Origin: an uncultured Burkholderiales bacterium
GTDB lineage: Bacteria > Pseudomonadota > Gammaproteobacteria > Burkholderiales > Burkholderiaceae_C
Reading direction: 5' to 3'
DNA: 64,000 bases
NCBI GenBank assembly: GCA_903896615.1
Contig: CAITYM010000014.1
Span: 1-64,000 of the forward strand
Position 1 is the first letter of the stretch; each line of letters opens with the position of its first letter. Below the pieces are notes generated by a model that was not told the origin of the DNA, did not search any database, and saw only the letters and a list, made by a program, of their open reading frames with translations. Shown in pieces: positions 36,289 to 46,177 of this stretch. Position numbers and translations under genes: made by a program.

Positions 36289-37462
36289 CTTTAGCTTGCC
36301 CCATCAAATCTTCAATGACTTTCGTGGCTATTGAAGGCGTATCCCTACTGAGTTGTTGGTGCATTTCATTAAAGGTTTGCATAAGCGCATCCAAAGCAAC
36401 CTGATCGTCAAGTAATTTAAGCACTTCTGCTGCTAAAGCAATTGGCGTTGCCTGGGCTTGCAACAGTTCGGGTACGATTTCTTTACCCGCCAATATATTA
36501 GGCAAACCAATCCAAGGCAGGATTCTTTGAGGCCAAATCAGCAAGTAGCTGAGCCAATTCACGTGATATCCAATCACCATCGGGCGCTTGAAGAGTGCGG
36601 CCTCAAGCGTTGCAGTACCACTGGCAACCAGCACAGCATCACAAGCCGTCAATGCCTCGTGTGACATACCCTTTAAAACCTTAAGATTTGCAACGGGTAT
36701 ACGCTCACAAAGGCGCTCAACGTATTGCTCTAGGTGAGGCACTACGGGCAAAAGAAAGCAAAGATTAGGAAGACTCTTTTGCATAATAAGCGCTGCTCGT
36801 AAAAACCGTTCCGTCATTTGCTCAACCTCTGAGGCACGACTCCCAGGCATCAAGACAACGACCTTTGCACAAGGGTCTAACCTTAAAAGACTGCGAGCGG
36901 TGAGTCGATCAGGCACAAAAGGTACCACTTGCGCCAAGGGGTGACCAACGTAAGTTGCACCAATCTCGTATTGCGCCAAAATTGCAGGCTCGAAGGGAAA
37001 AATACACAGCACATGGTCTACGCTTTTAGCCAATTTAAGCGCCCTATTAGCCCGCCAAGCCCAAATAGAGGGACAAACAAAATGCAGACAAGGAACGCCT
37101 TCTGCCTTTAACGATTGCTCTAGATTGAGGTTAAAGTCTGGTGCATCAACTCCAATAAAGAGATCGGGAGGATTTGCTAATAATTCCTTTCTAAGGGCGT
37201 TGCGAATTCCTAAAATCTCTTTCAAATGCAACAGTACTTCAAAATAACCGCGTACAGATAGTTTGTGGGCGGGCCACAAGGCCTTAAATCCCAAGGCGCA
37301 CATGCTTTCCCCGCCAATGCCGTATATGTGAGCCTGAGGCCAGCGGGCCAAAATTCCTTTGATCAATAAACTAGCTAGCAAATCCCCAGACGCCTCTCCA
37401 GCCACCATAGCAATGCGCGGTGCAAGTTCAGAGTTTTCTTTCGGTTTAGAGTTGGGTAGCAA
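36281..37462 (-). CDS. lpxB: Lipid-A-disaccharide synthase
   Basis: Condenses UDP-diacylglucosamine with lipid X. Conserved blocks are [63 protein letters not shown], and [14 protein letters not shown], with [27 protein letters not shown] near the C-terminus. The length of 393 residues is usual. The start is TTG 37462; the only internal ATG (37408) would remove the first strand. lpxA lies upstream after about 130 bases. Confidence 0.95.
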   Translation of the reverse strand: MLPNSKPKENSELAPRIAMVAGEASGDLLASLLIKGILARWPQAHIYGIGGESMCALGFKALWPAHKLSVRGYFEVLLHLKEILGIRNALRKELLANPPDLFIGVDAPDFNLNLEQSLKAEGVPCLHFVCPSIWAWRANRALKLAKSVDHVLCIFPFEPAILAQYEIGATYVGHPLAQVVPFVPDRLTARSLLRLDPCAKVVVLMPGSRASEVEQMTERFLRAALIMQKSLPNLCFLLPVVPHLEQYVERLCERIPVANLKVLKGMSHEALTACDAVLVASGTATLEAALFKRPMVIGYHVNWLSYLLIWPQRILPWIGLPNILAGKEIVPELLQAQATPIALAAEVLKLLDDQVALDALMQTFNEMHQQLSRDTPSIATKVIEDLMGQAKGE

Positions 37463-37592
37463 GGTAATTAATATTAAAAGTATTCAAAGTTTGGGAGGAC
37501 ATAATAGACACTATCACTCGATCACTCAGATATTGACAACGCCAGGGAGCGGTTTGCACATGAGCTCGCCTTTTTGCGACGACGGCCCCCTA

Positions 37593-38387
37593 TTAACGAA
37601 CGATACCCCGCTCTGCGCTTGGAGCATTCAAAAAGTCAAGCATCATTTGCACATCAATCGCAGCTTGTGGGTATTCGCTCACCAAAGCTTTGATGCCCGC
37701 CTTAGACTGCTCAAGTGTGAGGCCGTCCCTGTAAAGTAGTTTATGCATCTCTTTGATCGCTTTAATTCGCTCAGGCGAGAAGCCTCGACGGCGCAGCCCC
37801 TCGAAATTCATGGAACGAGCCTGGGCGGGTTGTCCTTGGCACATTACAAAAGGGGGCAAGTCAGCCCAAATCATTGCATTGATGGAGGTAAACGCATGCG
37901 CACCAATTCGACAAAATTGATGCACAGTTGTGAATCCTCCCAAAATCACAAAATCTCCTACCTGCACATGTCCAGCGAGTGAGGAGTTATTTGCAAAAAT
38001 CGTATTATTCCCAACCTCACAATCATGTGCCAAGTGAACATAGGCCATGATCCAATTGTCATCCCCAATACTCGTGCGAGCTTTATCACCGGCAGTGCCA
38101 ATGTTGAAAGTACAAAATTCCCTTACTGTATTGCGGTCTCCAATCGCGAGCTCACAGGGCTCACCTGCATATTTTTTATCCTGCGGAATAGCGCCAAGAG
38201 AATTAAAGGGGAAGATCTGATTGTCTTCACCAATCGTTGTATGTCCATCAATAACACAGTGGGCAGCGATACGGGTGCCTTTTCCTACGCGCACATGAGG
38301 GCCAATCACTGTGTAGGGTCCTACCTCTACACTTTCGTGTAACTGAGCCCCTTTATCTACAATAGCGGTTGGATGAATGCGGGTCAT
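37593..38387 (-). CDS. lpxA: UDP-N-acetylglucosamine acyltransferase
   Basis: First step of lipid A synthesis. A left-handed beta-helix of hexapeptide repeats begins [29 protein letters not shown] in the family pattern. The signature [17 protein letters not shown] and the helical C-terminal domain are present. The length of 264 residues matches the family. It is followed by lpxB and preceded by fabZ, the canonical order. Confidence 0.97.
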   Translation of the reverse strand: MTRIHPTAIVDKGAQLHESVEVGPYTVIGPHVRVGKGTRIAAHCVIDGHTTIGEDNQIFPFNSLGAIPQDKKYAGEPCELAIGDRNTVREFCTFNIGTAGDKARTSIGDDNWIMAYVHLAHDCEVGNNTIFANNSSLAGHVQVGDFVILGGFTTVHQFCRIGAHAFTSINAMIWADLPPFVMCQGQPAQARSMNFEGLRRRGFSPERIKAIKEMHKLLYRDGLTLEQSKAGIKALVSEYPQAAIDVQMMLDFLNAPSAERGIVR

Positions 38388-38429
38388 AGATTGTGTTTAA
38401 GAATGGTTGATGATTAAAGATAGAGTTGG

Positions 38430-38492
38430 GTAAGCAGGGGTAAGCAAAGTAAGCTAAGCAAGGATATAAGTTAAGGGGGTAAGAAGAGTCAT
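38430..38492. repeat. Short degenerate direct repeats between lpxA and fabZ
   Basis: The plus strand contains about six imperfect copies of a GTAAGC/TTAAGG-like hexamer to octamer in 60 bases (for example GGTAAGCAGGGGTAAGCA). It lies in the 169-base gap between two genes of the lpx block. No function is assigned. Confidence 0.45.
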
Positions 38493-38556
38493 TAATTCAG
38501 CCCTTAAATTGAAGCCCTTATCCGCCTCATCTGCAAACTTCACTTGTGTTGCGCCC

Positions 38557-39003
38557 TTATTCAATAGTGCGCATCGTGCACATTAATTCAGCTTCCACGG
38601 CCAAATCTTCGCCCACAAAACCTTGTGCCTTAAACTTCATTACACCGGCCTTCATCCTTAGCACCTCAATGTTGAGCAACAACTGATCACCAGGCTCAAC
38701 GGGTCGCTTAAAGCGAACACCGTCAATGCCAGCAAAATAAAAGACATTATTGCTTTGTGAGCTGATATCAAAACTCTCAAACGCCAAAAGCGCAGCTGCC
38801 TGCGCCAAAGCCTCAATCATCAATACGCCTGGCATGACGGGGCGGTGGGGGAAGTGTCCGTTAAAGTAAGGCTCATTGATGGAGACATTCTTTAACGCCC
38901 TAATTGACTTTCCCTTATTAACTTCAAGTACACGGTCAACCAATAAGATGGGATAGCGGTGGGGAAGTAATTTTAGAATTTTGTGTATGTCCATACTACT
39001 CAT
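38557..39003 (-). CDS. fabZ: 3-hydroxyacyl-ACP dehydratase FabZ
   Basis: A 148-residue hot-dog-fold dehydratase of type II fatty acid synthesis. [15 protein letters not shown] is the N-terminal signature. The active site is [26 protein letters not shown], with catalytic His and Glu. Lies between lpxD and lpxA as in most proteobacteria, balancing 3-hydroxyacyl-ACP between phospholipid and lipid A. Confidence 0.97.
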   Translation of the reverse strand: MSSMDIHKILKLLPHRYPILLVDRVLEVNKGKSIRALKNVSINEPYFNGHFPHRPVMPGVLMIEALAQAAALLAFESFDISSQSNNVFYFAGIDGVRFKRPVEPGDQLLLNIEVLRMKAGVMKFKAQGFVGEDLAVEAELMCTMRTIE

Positions 39004-39094
39004 GATGATGGTCTTTTTAAATAATGGTTGGAATAGGAAAGTTTATTTATTAGCAATTTCGAAAATTAATTCAGAAAACCCATGAAAATATAGG

Positions 39095-40084
39095 TTAAGT
39101 TTTGTCCACCGCACCAAAGTTCATTAGTGATTTCACTTTCTCCCTAAGAGAGCTTAGTTGTCTGAGTATGGCAGCATTCTTCTTCCAAACCGTATCGGCA
39201 TCAAAAGGGTAATAACCGCCGTAGTTACCTGCCTCACGAATGGACCTGGTGATAACGGCCTTCGCACCGATGTTGACTCGGTCAGCGATTTCAATGTGTC
39301 CCACAAACCCTGCTCCCCCAGCAACTGTGCAGTATGCGCCAATTTTGGTACTCCCTGATACACCAACAAATGCGGCCATTGCAGTGTGTGCGCCTATGTA
39401 AACATTGTGTCCAATTTGGATACAGTTATCAAGCTTCACTCCGTCTTCAATAACTGTATCCCCCAAAGCACCGCGGTCGATGCAGGTATTGGCTCCAATA
39501 TCAACATTGTTACCAATGCGAACACCCCCAAGCTGCTCTATTTTGACCCAAGTGCCTTGGTGAGGCGCAAATCCAAAGCCGTCCGCCCCAATCACTGCGC
39601 CGGGGTGCACAATGCAATCCGAACCCAAGACACAGTGATGGCCAACGTTCACGCTTGCTTTAAGCCAAGTCCGCTCCCCAATTACCGCACCTTGTTCCAC
39701 CACGCATTGAGGACCAATACGCGCAGTGCTGTGCACCAGTGCTTTAGGATGAACAAAGGCGCTAGGATGGATTGCAGGTTCTAAATCAGTGTTGATTGGA
39801 TTTTGCTCACGCCAAAGCTGAGTAAGTTTTGCAAAATATAAATAGGGTTTATCACAAACTATGCAAGATCCGCGCGCACTTGCTCGCTCCCGGTAAGCCT
39901 CTGAGACGATCACGCAACCAGCATGAGTCGTATCAAGTTGATCAGCATAAAGTGGATTACTCAGGAAACTAATATCTGAGGGTGTCGCAGTATCAAGCGG
40001 GGCAATGGATGAAATGCTTGCACTAGCGCCTCCAACAAGTGTTCCGCCCAATTTTTCAACAATAAAACCAAGTGTTAAAGCCAT
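39095..40084 (-). CDS. lpxD: UDP-3-O-(3-hydroxyacyl)glucosamine N-acyltransferase
   Basis: The third lipid A enzyme, 329 residues. An N-terminal uridine-binding domain (ISSIAPLDTATPSDISFLSNPLY) is followed by a left-handed beta-helix of hexapeptide repeats, including GADGFGFAPHQGTWVKIEQLG and VDIGANTCIDRGALGDTVIEDGVKLDN. The C-terminal helix carries LSSLREKVKSL. ATG 40084 is preferred to the in-frame TTG at 40093. Two palindromes lie directly upstream. Confidence 0.96.
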   Translation of the reverse strand: MALTLGFIVEKLGGTLVGGASASISSIAPLDTATPSDISFLSNPLYADQLDTTHAGCVIVSEAYRERASARGSCIVCDKPYLYFAKLTQLWREQNPINTDLEPAIHPSAFVHPKALVHSTARIGPQCVVEQGAVIGERTWLKASVNVGHHCVLGSDCIVHPGAVIGADGFGFAPHQGTWVKIEQLGGVRIGNNVDIGANTCIDRGALGDTVIEDGVKLDNCIQIGHNVYIGAHTAMAAFVGVSGSTKIGAYCTVAGGAGFVGHIEIADRVNIGAKAVITRSIREAGNYGGYYPFDADTVWKKNAAILRQLSSLREKVKSLMNFGAVDKT

Positions 40085-40115
40085 CCGGTCCAAACCCTTT
40101 ACAGGAGTTGCGGGG

Positions 40116-40132
40116 ATTGCAAAATTTGCAAT
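40116..40132. promoter_or_regulatory. 17-base palindrome just upstream of lpxD
   Basis: ATTGCAAAATTTGCAAT reads as a perfect dyad of two 8-base arms around one central A, 32 bases before the lpxD start. It is symmetrical enough to be an operator inside the bam/lpx operon, but no regulator is known to me for it. Confidence 0.4.
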
Positions 40133-40142
40133 AATTAAATTT

Positions 40143-40186
40143 CTTGAGCCAAAGAAACACGCGAAGTTTGCAGACTTTGGCTCAAG
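40143..40186. repeat. Perfect 12-base inverted repeat between skp and lpxD
   Basis: The arms CTTGAGCCAAAG (40143-40154) and CTTTGGCTCAAG (40175-40186) are exact reverse complements around a 20-base spacer. The spacer itself can form a small inner AAAC/GTTT pairing. In RNA this makes a strong hairpin in the skp-lpxD gap. There is no long T-run after it on the minus strand, so it is not a standard intrinsic terminator. Confidence 0.75.
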
Positions 40187-40243
40187 CCAGGTTTATGCTC
40201 CCCATCAAAAGGCACAAAATTTTGGCTCTTTTATTGAGTATTT

Positions 40244-40783
40244 TTACTTACCAGTGGACCCGGCTGCAGGAACTGGGGTTTGAGAGTTGATCGCTTTAAT
40301 CACTTTCTCTGTAATGTCGTGCTTAGGGTTAATGTAGACCGCTTCTTGTAAGATAAGGTCGTATTTTTCCGCTTCAGCAACTTGTCGGACCACCTTGTTA
40401 GCGCGCTCCAAAACAAGTTGAAACTCCTCGTTCTTTCGAGCGTTCAAATCTTCTTGGAATTCGCGTCTCTTTCTTTGGAATTCACGGTCTTGATCAGACA
40501 TTTGACGCTGGCGCGAGATACGTTGAGTTTCAGAAAGCGTGGGCGCATCACGCTCAAACTTTTCAGAGGCAGTTTTAAGCGAATTACCTAAATCAACCAA
40601 TTCTTTCTCTCGCTTAGAGAATTCTTGCTGCAGTTTTACCTGAGCAGCAATGGCCGAATTAGCTTCCCGGAAAATTCTCTCCGTATTCACATAACCAATA
40701 CGGAACTCATCCGCAAGTGCAACACCCGTTGCTGCAATTGTAAGAAGTGCGATTAATAAGCGTTTTGTTGTCAGCATTTTCAT
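40244..40783 (-). CDS. skp: Periplasmic chaperone Skp (OmpH)
   Basis: A 179-residue periplasmic chaperone for unfolded outer-membrane proteins. A signal peptide ends near GVALA. The mature protein is FRIGYVNTERIFREANSA followed by a long Glu/Lys/Arg-rich coiled coil that forms the arms, and a C-terminal strand with YDLILQEAVYINPKHDIT. ATG 40783 shares its A with the TGA of bamA (TGATG), so the two are translationally coupled. Confidence 0.95.
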   Translation of the reverse strand: MKMLTTKRLLIALLTIAATGVALADEFRIGYVNTERIFREANSAIAAQVKLQQEFSKREKELVDLGNSLKTASEKFERDAPTLSETQRISRQRQMSDQDREFQRKRREFQEDLNARKNEEFQLVLERANKVVRQVAEAEKYDLILQEAVYINPKHDITEKVIKAINSQTPVPAAGSTGK

Positions 40784-43086
40784 CAAAAAGAAGTCCCGAT
40801 TTGAAATTGTATCTTCTGCATTCTATCGCCTGGAAAATATCTCTCCGGATTGGCTATCGCTAGCCTTAACGGCCCCATAGGGGAAATCCAGCTTAGACCC
40901 ACACCAACGGACGATCGCAACAAGCTAAAGTCCATTTTCTCCGTTTCACCGTACACATTACCCATATCGAAAAAGGCATATAAACGCAGTGATTTATCAT
41001 TACCTGCTCCCGGCATAGGGGCTAAGAGCTCAGTGTTGACAGTGAACTTCTTGGGTCCACCAACACTTAATCCCGTTACGTCCCTTGGCCCAAGTGTGCC
41101 GGCTGTGAAGCCCCTAACTGAGCCCAGTCCACCGGAGGTGTAATTTTTAAATACCGGGAAAGGCCGGCCCTGCAACCCCTCTCCCAAATCTAACTCCGTG
41201 TTAAATGCGAATGTGTACTGCTTTGTAATGGGGATGTATTGTTGAAATTGTCCTCCAGTTCGTGTGTAGCGAGTGTCCCCTAACGCACCAACCTCACTAT
41301 TTAATCTCATAAAGTAGCCTGAGTTCGGCGTCAAAAGACTGTCCCTATTATCTCTAGCCCATCCAACCGTCATGGGCACTGAAACTGTAGTGTACCCAAA
41401 GCGCTCAGCGAAGTCCAAATAAGCGGCGGGGATATTACTACCTGGCTTGATCTGGGTTTGCTCTGCGGCTGTGCCTAGAAAAACTGTATCTAGCTCGGCA
41501 AAGGGAACGCCGTAGCGAATTCCAACTCCGTCAGTAATCAACCTGTAATTACCCCCTTGATCTACGTACGGAATGGTAGACCGATGGTAATAATTCAAAC
41601 TGCGCGACACGCCGTCTTCAGTGACATAAGGATCGGTTGTATTAATTTGAAAAATTTGGTTGTACTTACTAGTACTGATCTGAGTACCTACAAAATTACC
41701 GGTTCCAAAGACGTTATCTTGTTGAATACCAAAGGTCAAGAAAACCTTTTCAGCTGTTGAATAACCTGCTCCCAATTGCAGACTGCCAGTTGGCTTCTCG
41801 GTGAGCGTTACAGCCAAGTCAACTTGGTCTGGAACACCGGGAATCTCTTTTGTATCAACTTCAACTTCCTTAAAAAATCCGAGTCTTTTAAGTCGGTCTT
41901 TAGATAATTTGATTCGGTAACCGTCGTACCAAGCGGACTCCATTTGCCTGAACTCACGCCTCACAATCTCATCACGTGTTTTGGCGTTTCCTGATATGTT
42001 GATTTTGCGAACGTAAACTCGCCTAGAGGGATCACCCTGCAAAACGATTACAACCCGGTTGGTCTGACGGTCAATCTCTGGGCGGGGTTCAACGCGAGCA
42101 AAAGCATAACCAAAATTACCATAAAAGTCAGTGAACGCTTTAATGGTCTGAGTGACTTGATTAATGTTGTAGGGCTCACCCGGCTTAACAGCTATGAGGG
42201 CTTTAAATTCGTCATCACGACCTAGAAAGTAGCCTTCCAACTTAACACCAGAGACCACAAAACGCTCACCCTCTGATACGTTTAGAGTAATAGTAATCTT
42301 TTGCTTATTAGGTGAAATTGCAACCTGAGTGGAGTTAACTTTAAACTCCAAAAAACCCCTGGACTGGTAATATGACTTTAGAACCTCAATATCAGCGTTG
42401 AGTTTAGCCTGCGAGTACCGATCTGACTTGGTGTACCAACTCAGCCAAGTGGGCGTACTCAAATCTAATTGCCCCAGTAGAGTTGATTCAGAAAAAGTCT
42501 GAGCTCCAACGATACGCATTTCCTTAATCTTTGCAACGTCACCCTCAGTCACACTAAATGTCAAATTAACTCTGTTGCGCTCAATGGGCGTAATCGTTGT
42601 GATGACCTCTGCGCCGTATAAACTTTTATTTATGTATTGGCGTTTCAATTCTTGCTCTGCCTTGTCAGCCAAAGACTTGTCAAAGGGACGCCCCTCGGCC
42701 AATCCTACCTCACGCAGTGACTTTCTAAGCGCATCTTTGTCAAACTCTTTAGCGCCAACAAAGTCCAAGTTTGCAATGATGGGGCGCTCCTCAATCGCAA
42801 TAGTAACGACGCTTTCCTTTATATCGATTCGCAAATCTTTAAAAAGCCCTAATCCAAAAAGGCTTCGAATTGCTTGCGTCCCTTTTTCCTCTGTGTAAGT
42901 ATCCCCAACTCTAAAGGGGATGGTGGCAAACACTGTGCCCGGCTCCACCCTTTGTAGTCCCTCAACGCGGATATCTTCAATCTTAAATGAGTCTAAGGCC
43001 CAGGCCTGTGGGATCAGGCTGGTCGTAAATAGCGCAAGGGCGAGAAATGTCTTAAAGAACAAAAACAAGGTAGATTTTGATTTCAT
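40783..43086 (-). CDS. bamA: Outer membrane protein assembly factor BamA
   Basis: Central component of the BAM complex, 767 residues. A signal peptide ends in AWA. Five POTRA domains follow (about residues 30-430); the first begins FKIEDIRVEGLQRVEPGTVF. A 16-strand barrel follows, with the conserved loop-6 VRGF motif in GLGSVRGFTAGTLGPRD and a C-terminal FQIGTSF with final Phe. Lies between rseP and skp in the standard order. Confidence 0.98.
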   Translation of the reverse strand: MKSKSTLFLFFKTFLALALFTTSLIPQAWALDSFKIEDIRVEGLQRVEPGTVFATIPFRVGDTYTEEKGTQAIRSLFGLGLFKDLRIDIKESVVTIAIEERPIIANLDFVGAKEFDKDALRKSLREVGLAEGRPFDKSLADKAEQELKRQYINKSLYGAEVITTITPIERNRVNLTFSVTEGDVAKIKEMRIVGAQTFSESTLLGQLDLSTPTWLSWYTKSDRYSQAKLNADIEVLKSYYQSRGFLEFKVNSTQVAISPNKQKITITLNVSEGERFVVSGVKLEGYFLGRDDEFKALIAVKPGEPYNINQVTQTIKAFTDFYGNFGYAFARVEPRPEIDRQTNRVVIVLQGDPSRRVYVRKINISGNAKTRDEIVRREFRQMESAWYDGYRIKLSKDRLKRLGFFKEVEVDTKEIPGVPDQVDLAVTLTEKPTGSLQLGAGYSTAEKVFLTFGIQQDNVFGTGNFVGTQISTSKYNQIFQINTTDPYVTEDGVSRSLNYYHRSTIPYVDQGGNYRLITDGVGIRYGVPFAELDTVFLGTAAEQTQIKPGSNIPAAYLDFAERFGYTTVSVPMTVGWARDNRDSLLTPNSGYFMRLNSEVGALGDTRYTRTGGQFQQYIPITKQYTFAFNTELDLGEGLQGRPFPVFKNYTSGGLGSVRGFTAGTLGPRDVTGLSVGGPKKFTVNTELLAPMPGAGNDKSLRLYAFFDMGNVYGETEKMDFSLLRSSVGVGLSWISPMGPLRLAIANPERYFPGDRMQKIQFQIGTSF

Positions 43087-43182
43087 GAAAATGATTTAGC
43101 AGGTCGCGTTTTTAAAGTTTGTGTTCAAAGAATTTCCGACAAATACGATTTAAGTTAATTAATTCAGATTTTTTTGCGAAAT

Positions 43183-44910
43183 TTACCCGATTAAACGTAC
43201 CACGTCATTAAACATAGCTACGCACATCATAAGAATAACTGTTGCAAGTCCAAACTGAGTTAGCCTTGCACTCCATACCTCTGAGGGAGCACTTCCACTT
43301 AGCAACTCCCAAAGATAATACATCAATTGACCACCATCTAATACCGGAATTGGCATAAGATTCAAAATGCCTACGCTTACGCTAACAAACGCAACAAAAC
43401 TGACAAAATTGGCCAACCCGCCCTGTGCAGTCTTGCCCGCATATTCGGCTAAGCTCAGTGGTCCGCTAAGTTCATGCCAAGAAAGTTGACCCAACACCAT
43501 GCTTTTAAACGAACCCAATGAACTAATGGCTTGGTCGATCGTCAATTGACTGGCAAAGACCATTCCAGCCCAAAAACCAAGTCTTTTGTAAACCAGTTCC
43601 TGTTCACCTCCTATTATGGCATCCACACGACCTATAGATTTTCCGTACTCTTGGACTGTTCTTGGGATAACTCTGAGGTTTAAATGAACCACCTGCCCGC
43701 CAACAATTCGCCTAATTTCCCAGTTTGACGTCAGTTTTTGCTCCTCCGCCAACCCTGACCCTTGTTTTTCAAAGCTTTTGCGAATCATTTGTACCAAATC
43801 CTGGGCGTCCGAGACATTCAGTCCGTTGATTTTTACAACCTCATCACCTGGTAATACGCCCGCCTTCTTTGCAACCCCCCCCTCTACTAAAGAGTTCACA
43901 ACAGGTGATCTCTTAGGACCCGTCAGACCAAGATCCCGCAACGCCTGCACCCGCTCTTGAGCTGAGCTTTGTAAGTGCTCACTCACCCTCCATTCATTCA
44001 AGTCAAACCTTAAGGTTTGGGTAGTGGGCATATTCAGGATATCTTGCAACTCGATAGTTGTATCTGCACGCTCAGTTGGCCCATCCTCCTTGACCCCAGT
44101 TCGGGGGGCGTTTGCAGATCCAACTCGATCAGCCTTGCTGTAAACGGTATTTGGGTTGTCCCTGTTTACAGCTATTTCAACCCATTGAGGATTGTTAGTG
44201 TAAGTATTAGAGGTAACAGAGGAACTAGCGGCCTCTAATGAAGGTGATTCACTTAGCGATCGAGCTTTAGCCTCAATTAATAAATTTACAAAATCTCTAT
44301 AGGTGGGTGTTACCTGAAAATCTGAATTTATACCCCCCACCCTCAAGCCTAAGATCCTATCGCCACTGCGTAAATCTGCTTGCTCAACAATGGAACCACC
44401 TAAGGGTGTACCCACGACAGCAGATGGTTGTAATTGCCCAACCCACTGAACGCAGGCGTAAAGAAAAATAGCCAACAATAAGTTAGCCAATGGCCCAGCA
44501 GCAACAATAGCCGCTCGAGCCTTGAGGGGTTTTCTATTGAATGCAAAGTCAATTAGCTCTTGATCAACACCACCCTCTCGCTCATCTAACATTTGCACGT
44601 ACCCCCCCAATGGAATTGAGGAGAGGAGGAAAATTGTCTTTGAAGGATCGGGGGCTAGTGACTTAAATTGAGGACTAGATAGATTTAGAGCAGGACCAGA
44701 GCCGGAATTAATCTCACTCCCCGCATCAGCCTTAATTTGCTCAAGCTTCACACGCTTAAATGGATGTAATTGCCAAGCAATAAGTGGTTTACCAAAACCC
44801 ACAGAAAACTTTAAAACCTTCACCCCGCAAAGCACAGCGACCTTGTAGTGTCCATATTCATGAACAACCACTATTGCACTGAGCATTATCAAAAAATAGA
44901 GTATGGTCAT
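43183..44910 (-). CDS. rseP: Site-2 protease RseP, with unusual insertions
   Basis: Intramembrane zinc metalloprotease that cleaves anti-sigma factors. The zinc site HEYGH is at residues 17-21 and the third ligand is in LMPIPVLDGGQLMYY near the C-terminus. A PDZ domain with VEGGVAKKAGVLPGDEVVKINGL is clear. At 575 residues it is over 100 longer than E. coli RseP. The excess is mainly a Ser/Thr/Asn-rich stretch in the first PDZ (about residues 215-300) and a polar insert near residues 57-85. Start has an AGAAGG ribosome site. dxr ends 13 bases upstream. Confidence 0.95.
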   Translation of the reverse strand: MTILYFLIMLSAIVVVHEYGHYKVAVLCGVKVLKFSVGFGKPLIAWQLHPFKRVKLEQIKADAGSEINSGSGPALNLSSPQFKSLAPDPSKTIFLLSSIPLGGYVQMLDEREGGVDQELIDFAFNRKPLKARAAIVAAGPLANLLLAIFLYACVQWVGQLQPSAVVGTPLGGSIVEQADLRSGDRILGLRVGGINSDFQVTPTYRDFVNLLIEAKARSLSESPSLEAASSSVTSNTYTNNPQWVEIAVNRDNPNTVYSKADRVGSANAPRTGVKEDGPTERADTTIELQDILNMPTTQTLRFDLNEWRVSEHLQSSAQERVQALRDLGLTGPKRSPVVNSLVEGGVAKKAGVLPGDEVVKINGLNVSDAQDLVQMIRKSFEKQGSGLAEEQKLTSNWEIRRIVGGQVVHLNLRVIPRTVQEYGKSIGRVDAIIGGEQELVYKRLGFWAGMVFASQLTIDQAISSLGSFKSMVLGQLSWHELSGPLSLAEYAGKTAQGGLANFVSFVAFVSVSVGILNLMPIPVLDGGQLMYYLWELLSGSAPSEVWSARLTQFGLATVILMMCVAMFNDVVRLIG

Positions 44911-44923
44911 CCAAGCCTTCTAA

Positions 44924-46177
44924 TTAGTCAAGAGCGCGTATGACTTGCTCTGCTGTTGCCCTTGCGCGGGCATCTAGCTCTAGCAGATCTTCTAACGAAT
45001 GAGGCACTAAGGGCTCATACTGATCAAGAGTTCTTAAATTCACCTCGTGAATTTGGGTGAATCCGATTTTGCCCGCCAAAAATGCGTGTACAGCCACCTC
45101 ATTTGCAGCATTTAATACCCCAGTCATGCCAGGCCTGGCACCCAATACTTGCCAAGCCAACAATAGTCCCGGAAAGCGCGCACGGTGCTCCAATGAATCG
45201 AAATCCTCGAAAGTCATAGGCGGGGTGCTTTGGAGCGTTAGCGCTTTAGCACCAGATTCAATCCGGTTTGGCCAACCTAGACCAAATGCAATAGGGACAC
45301 GCATATCCGGCGTTCCTAACTGCGCAACGACAGAAGTATCTTTGTATTCGACCATAGAGTGAATAATGCTTTGAGGATGAATGACAACCTCAATTTTTGA
45401 AGGCGCTAAACCAAACAAATAATGCGCCTCAATAACTTCTAAACATTTATTCATCATTGTCGCTGAGTCAACAGTTATTTTTTGGCCCATGACCCAATTG
45501 GGATGGCGACAGGCTTCAAGGGGAGTCACAGAATGTAGTGAGTTAGGGTCTCTGTTTCTAAAAGGACCGCCAGAGGCAGTCAAAATGATTTTCTGGATCT
45601 GTGAATTCCAAGTTGTAGGATCCTCAGGTAGGGACTGAAAAATAGCGGAGTGCTCGCTATCAATGGGAAGCAGTTTTGCTCCTCCAGTGCGAACTTGGGA
45701 CAGAAATAGTTCCCCCCCCACCACCAAGGCCTCCTTATTTGCAAGTAACAATCTCTTGCCTGAGCGTGCGGCGGCTAAACAAGAGGACAGACCAGCAGCA
45801 CCAACAATGGCCGCCATCACCGTGTCAACGCTTGGATGCGCCGCCAAATCATCTAGTCCCTTTGAACCCCTAAGCACTTGAGTGTTTAAATCGGTAGCCT
45901 TAATTAAATTTTCTAAGCGACTCGCCGCCGCATCCTCCACCATGAGGGCATAGGTCGGCTTGAAACGCACACACTGCTCAAACATTAATTCAACTTTTTT
46001 CGCACCCGTTAATGCAAAAACACTGAAAAGATCTGGATGCCTTGCAACAACATCTAAAGTGCTTGTACCAATAGAACCTGTTGAACCTAGGATGGTCAGT
46101 ACTTGACGTTTAACTTGAGAACGGAGCTGTGGTGCGTTACCTACGTTGTCTGCAGTAGCTTCAGTGACTAAGGACAT
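44924..46177 (-). CDS. dxr: 1-deoxy-D-xylulose 5-phosphate reductoisomerase
   Basis: Converts DXP to MEP in the non-mevalonate isoprenoid pathway using NADPH. The NADPH loop is LTILGSTGSIGTSTLDVVARHP. Catalytic blocks are LLANKEALVVGGELF, LLPIDSEHSAIFQSL, LTASGGPFRNRD, and HPNWVMGQKITVDSATMMNKCLEVIEAHYLF. ATG 46177 overlaps the TGA of cdsA by one base (TGATG), which favours it over the TTG at 46192; 417 residues. Confidence 0.97.
   Translation of the reverse strand: MSLVTEATADNVGNAPQLRSQVKRQVLTILGSTGSIGTSTLDVVARHPDLFSVFALTGAKKVELMFEQCVRFKPTYALMVEDAAASRLENLIKATDLNTQVLRGSKGLDDLAAHPSVDTVMAAIVGAAGLSSCLAAARSGKRLLLANKEALVVGGELFLSQVRTGGAKLLPIDSEHSAIFQSLPEDPTTWNSQIQKIILTASGGPFRNRDPNSLHSVTPLEACRHPNWVMGQKITVDSATMMNKCLEVIEAHYLFGLAPSKIEVVIHPQSIIHSMVEYKDTSVVAQLGTPDMRVPIAFGLGWPNRIESGAKALTLQSTPPMTFEDFDSLEHRARFPGLLLAWQVLGARPGMTGVLNAANEVAVHAFLAGKIGFTQIHEVNLRTLDQYEPLVPHSLEDLLELDARARATAEQVIRALD

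Noticed and set aside
37359-37739. 126-codon plus-strand frame across the lpxB-lpxA gap
   Set aside because: Overlaps both lpx genes in antisense and has no motif or ribosome site.
39386-39784. 132-codon plus-strand frame inside lpxD
   Set aside because: Antisense to the hexapeptide-repeat region, whose regular codons leave open frames on the other strand.
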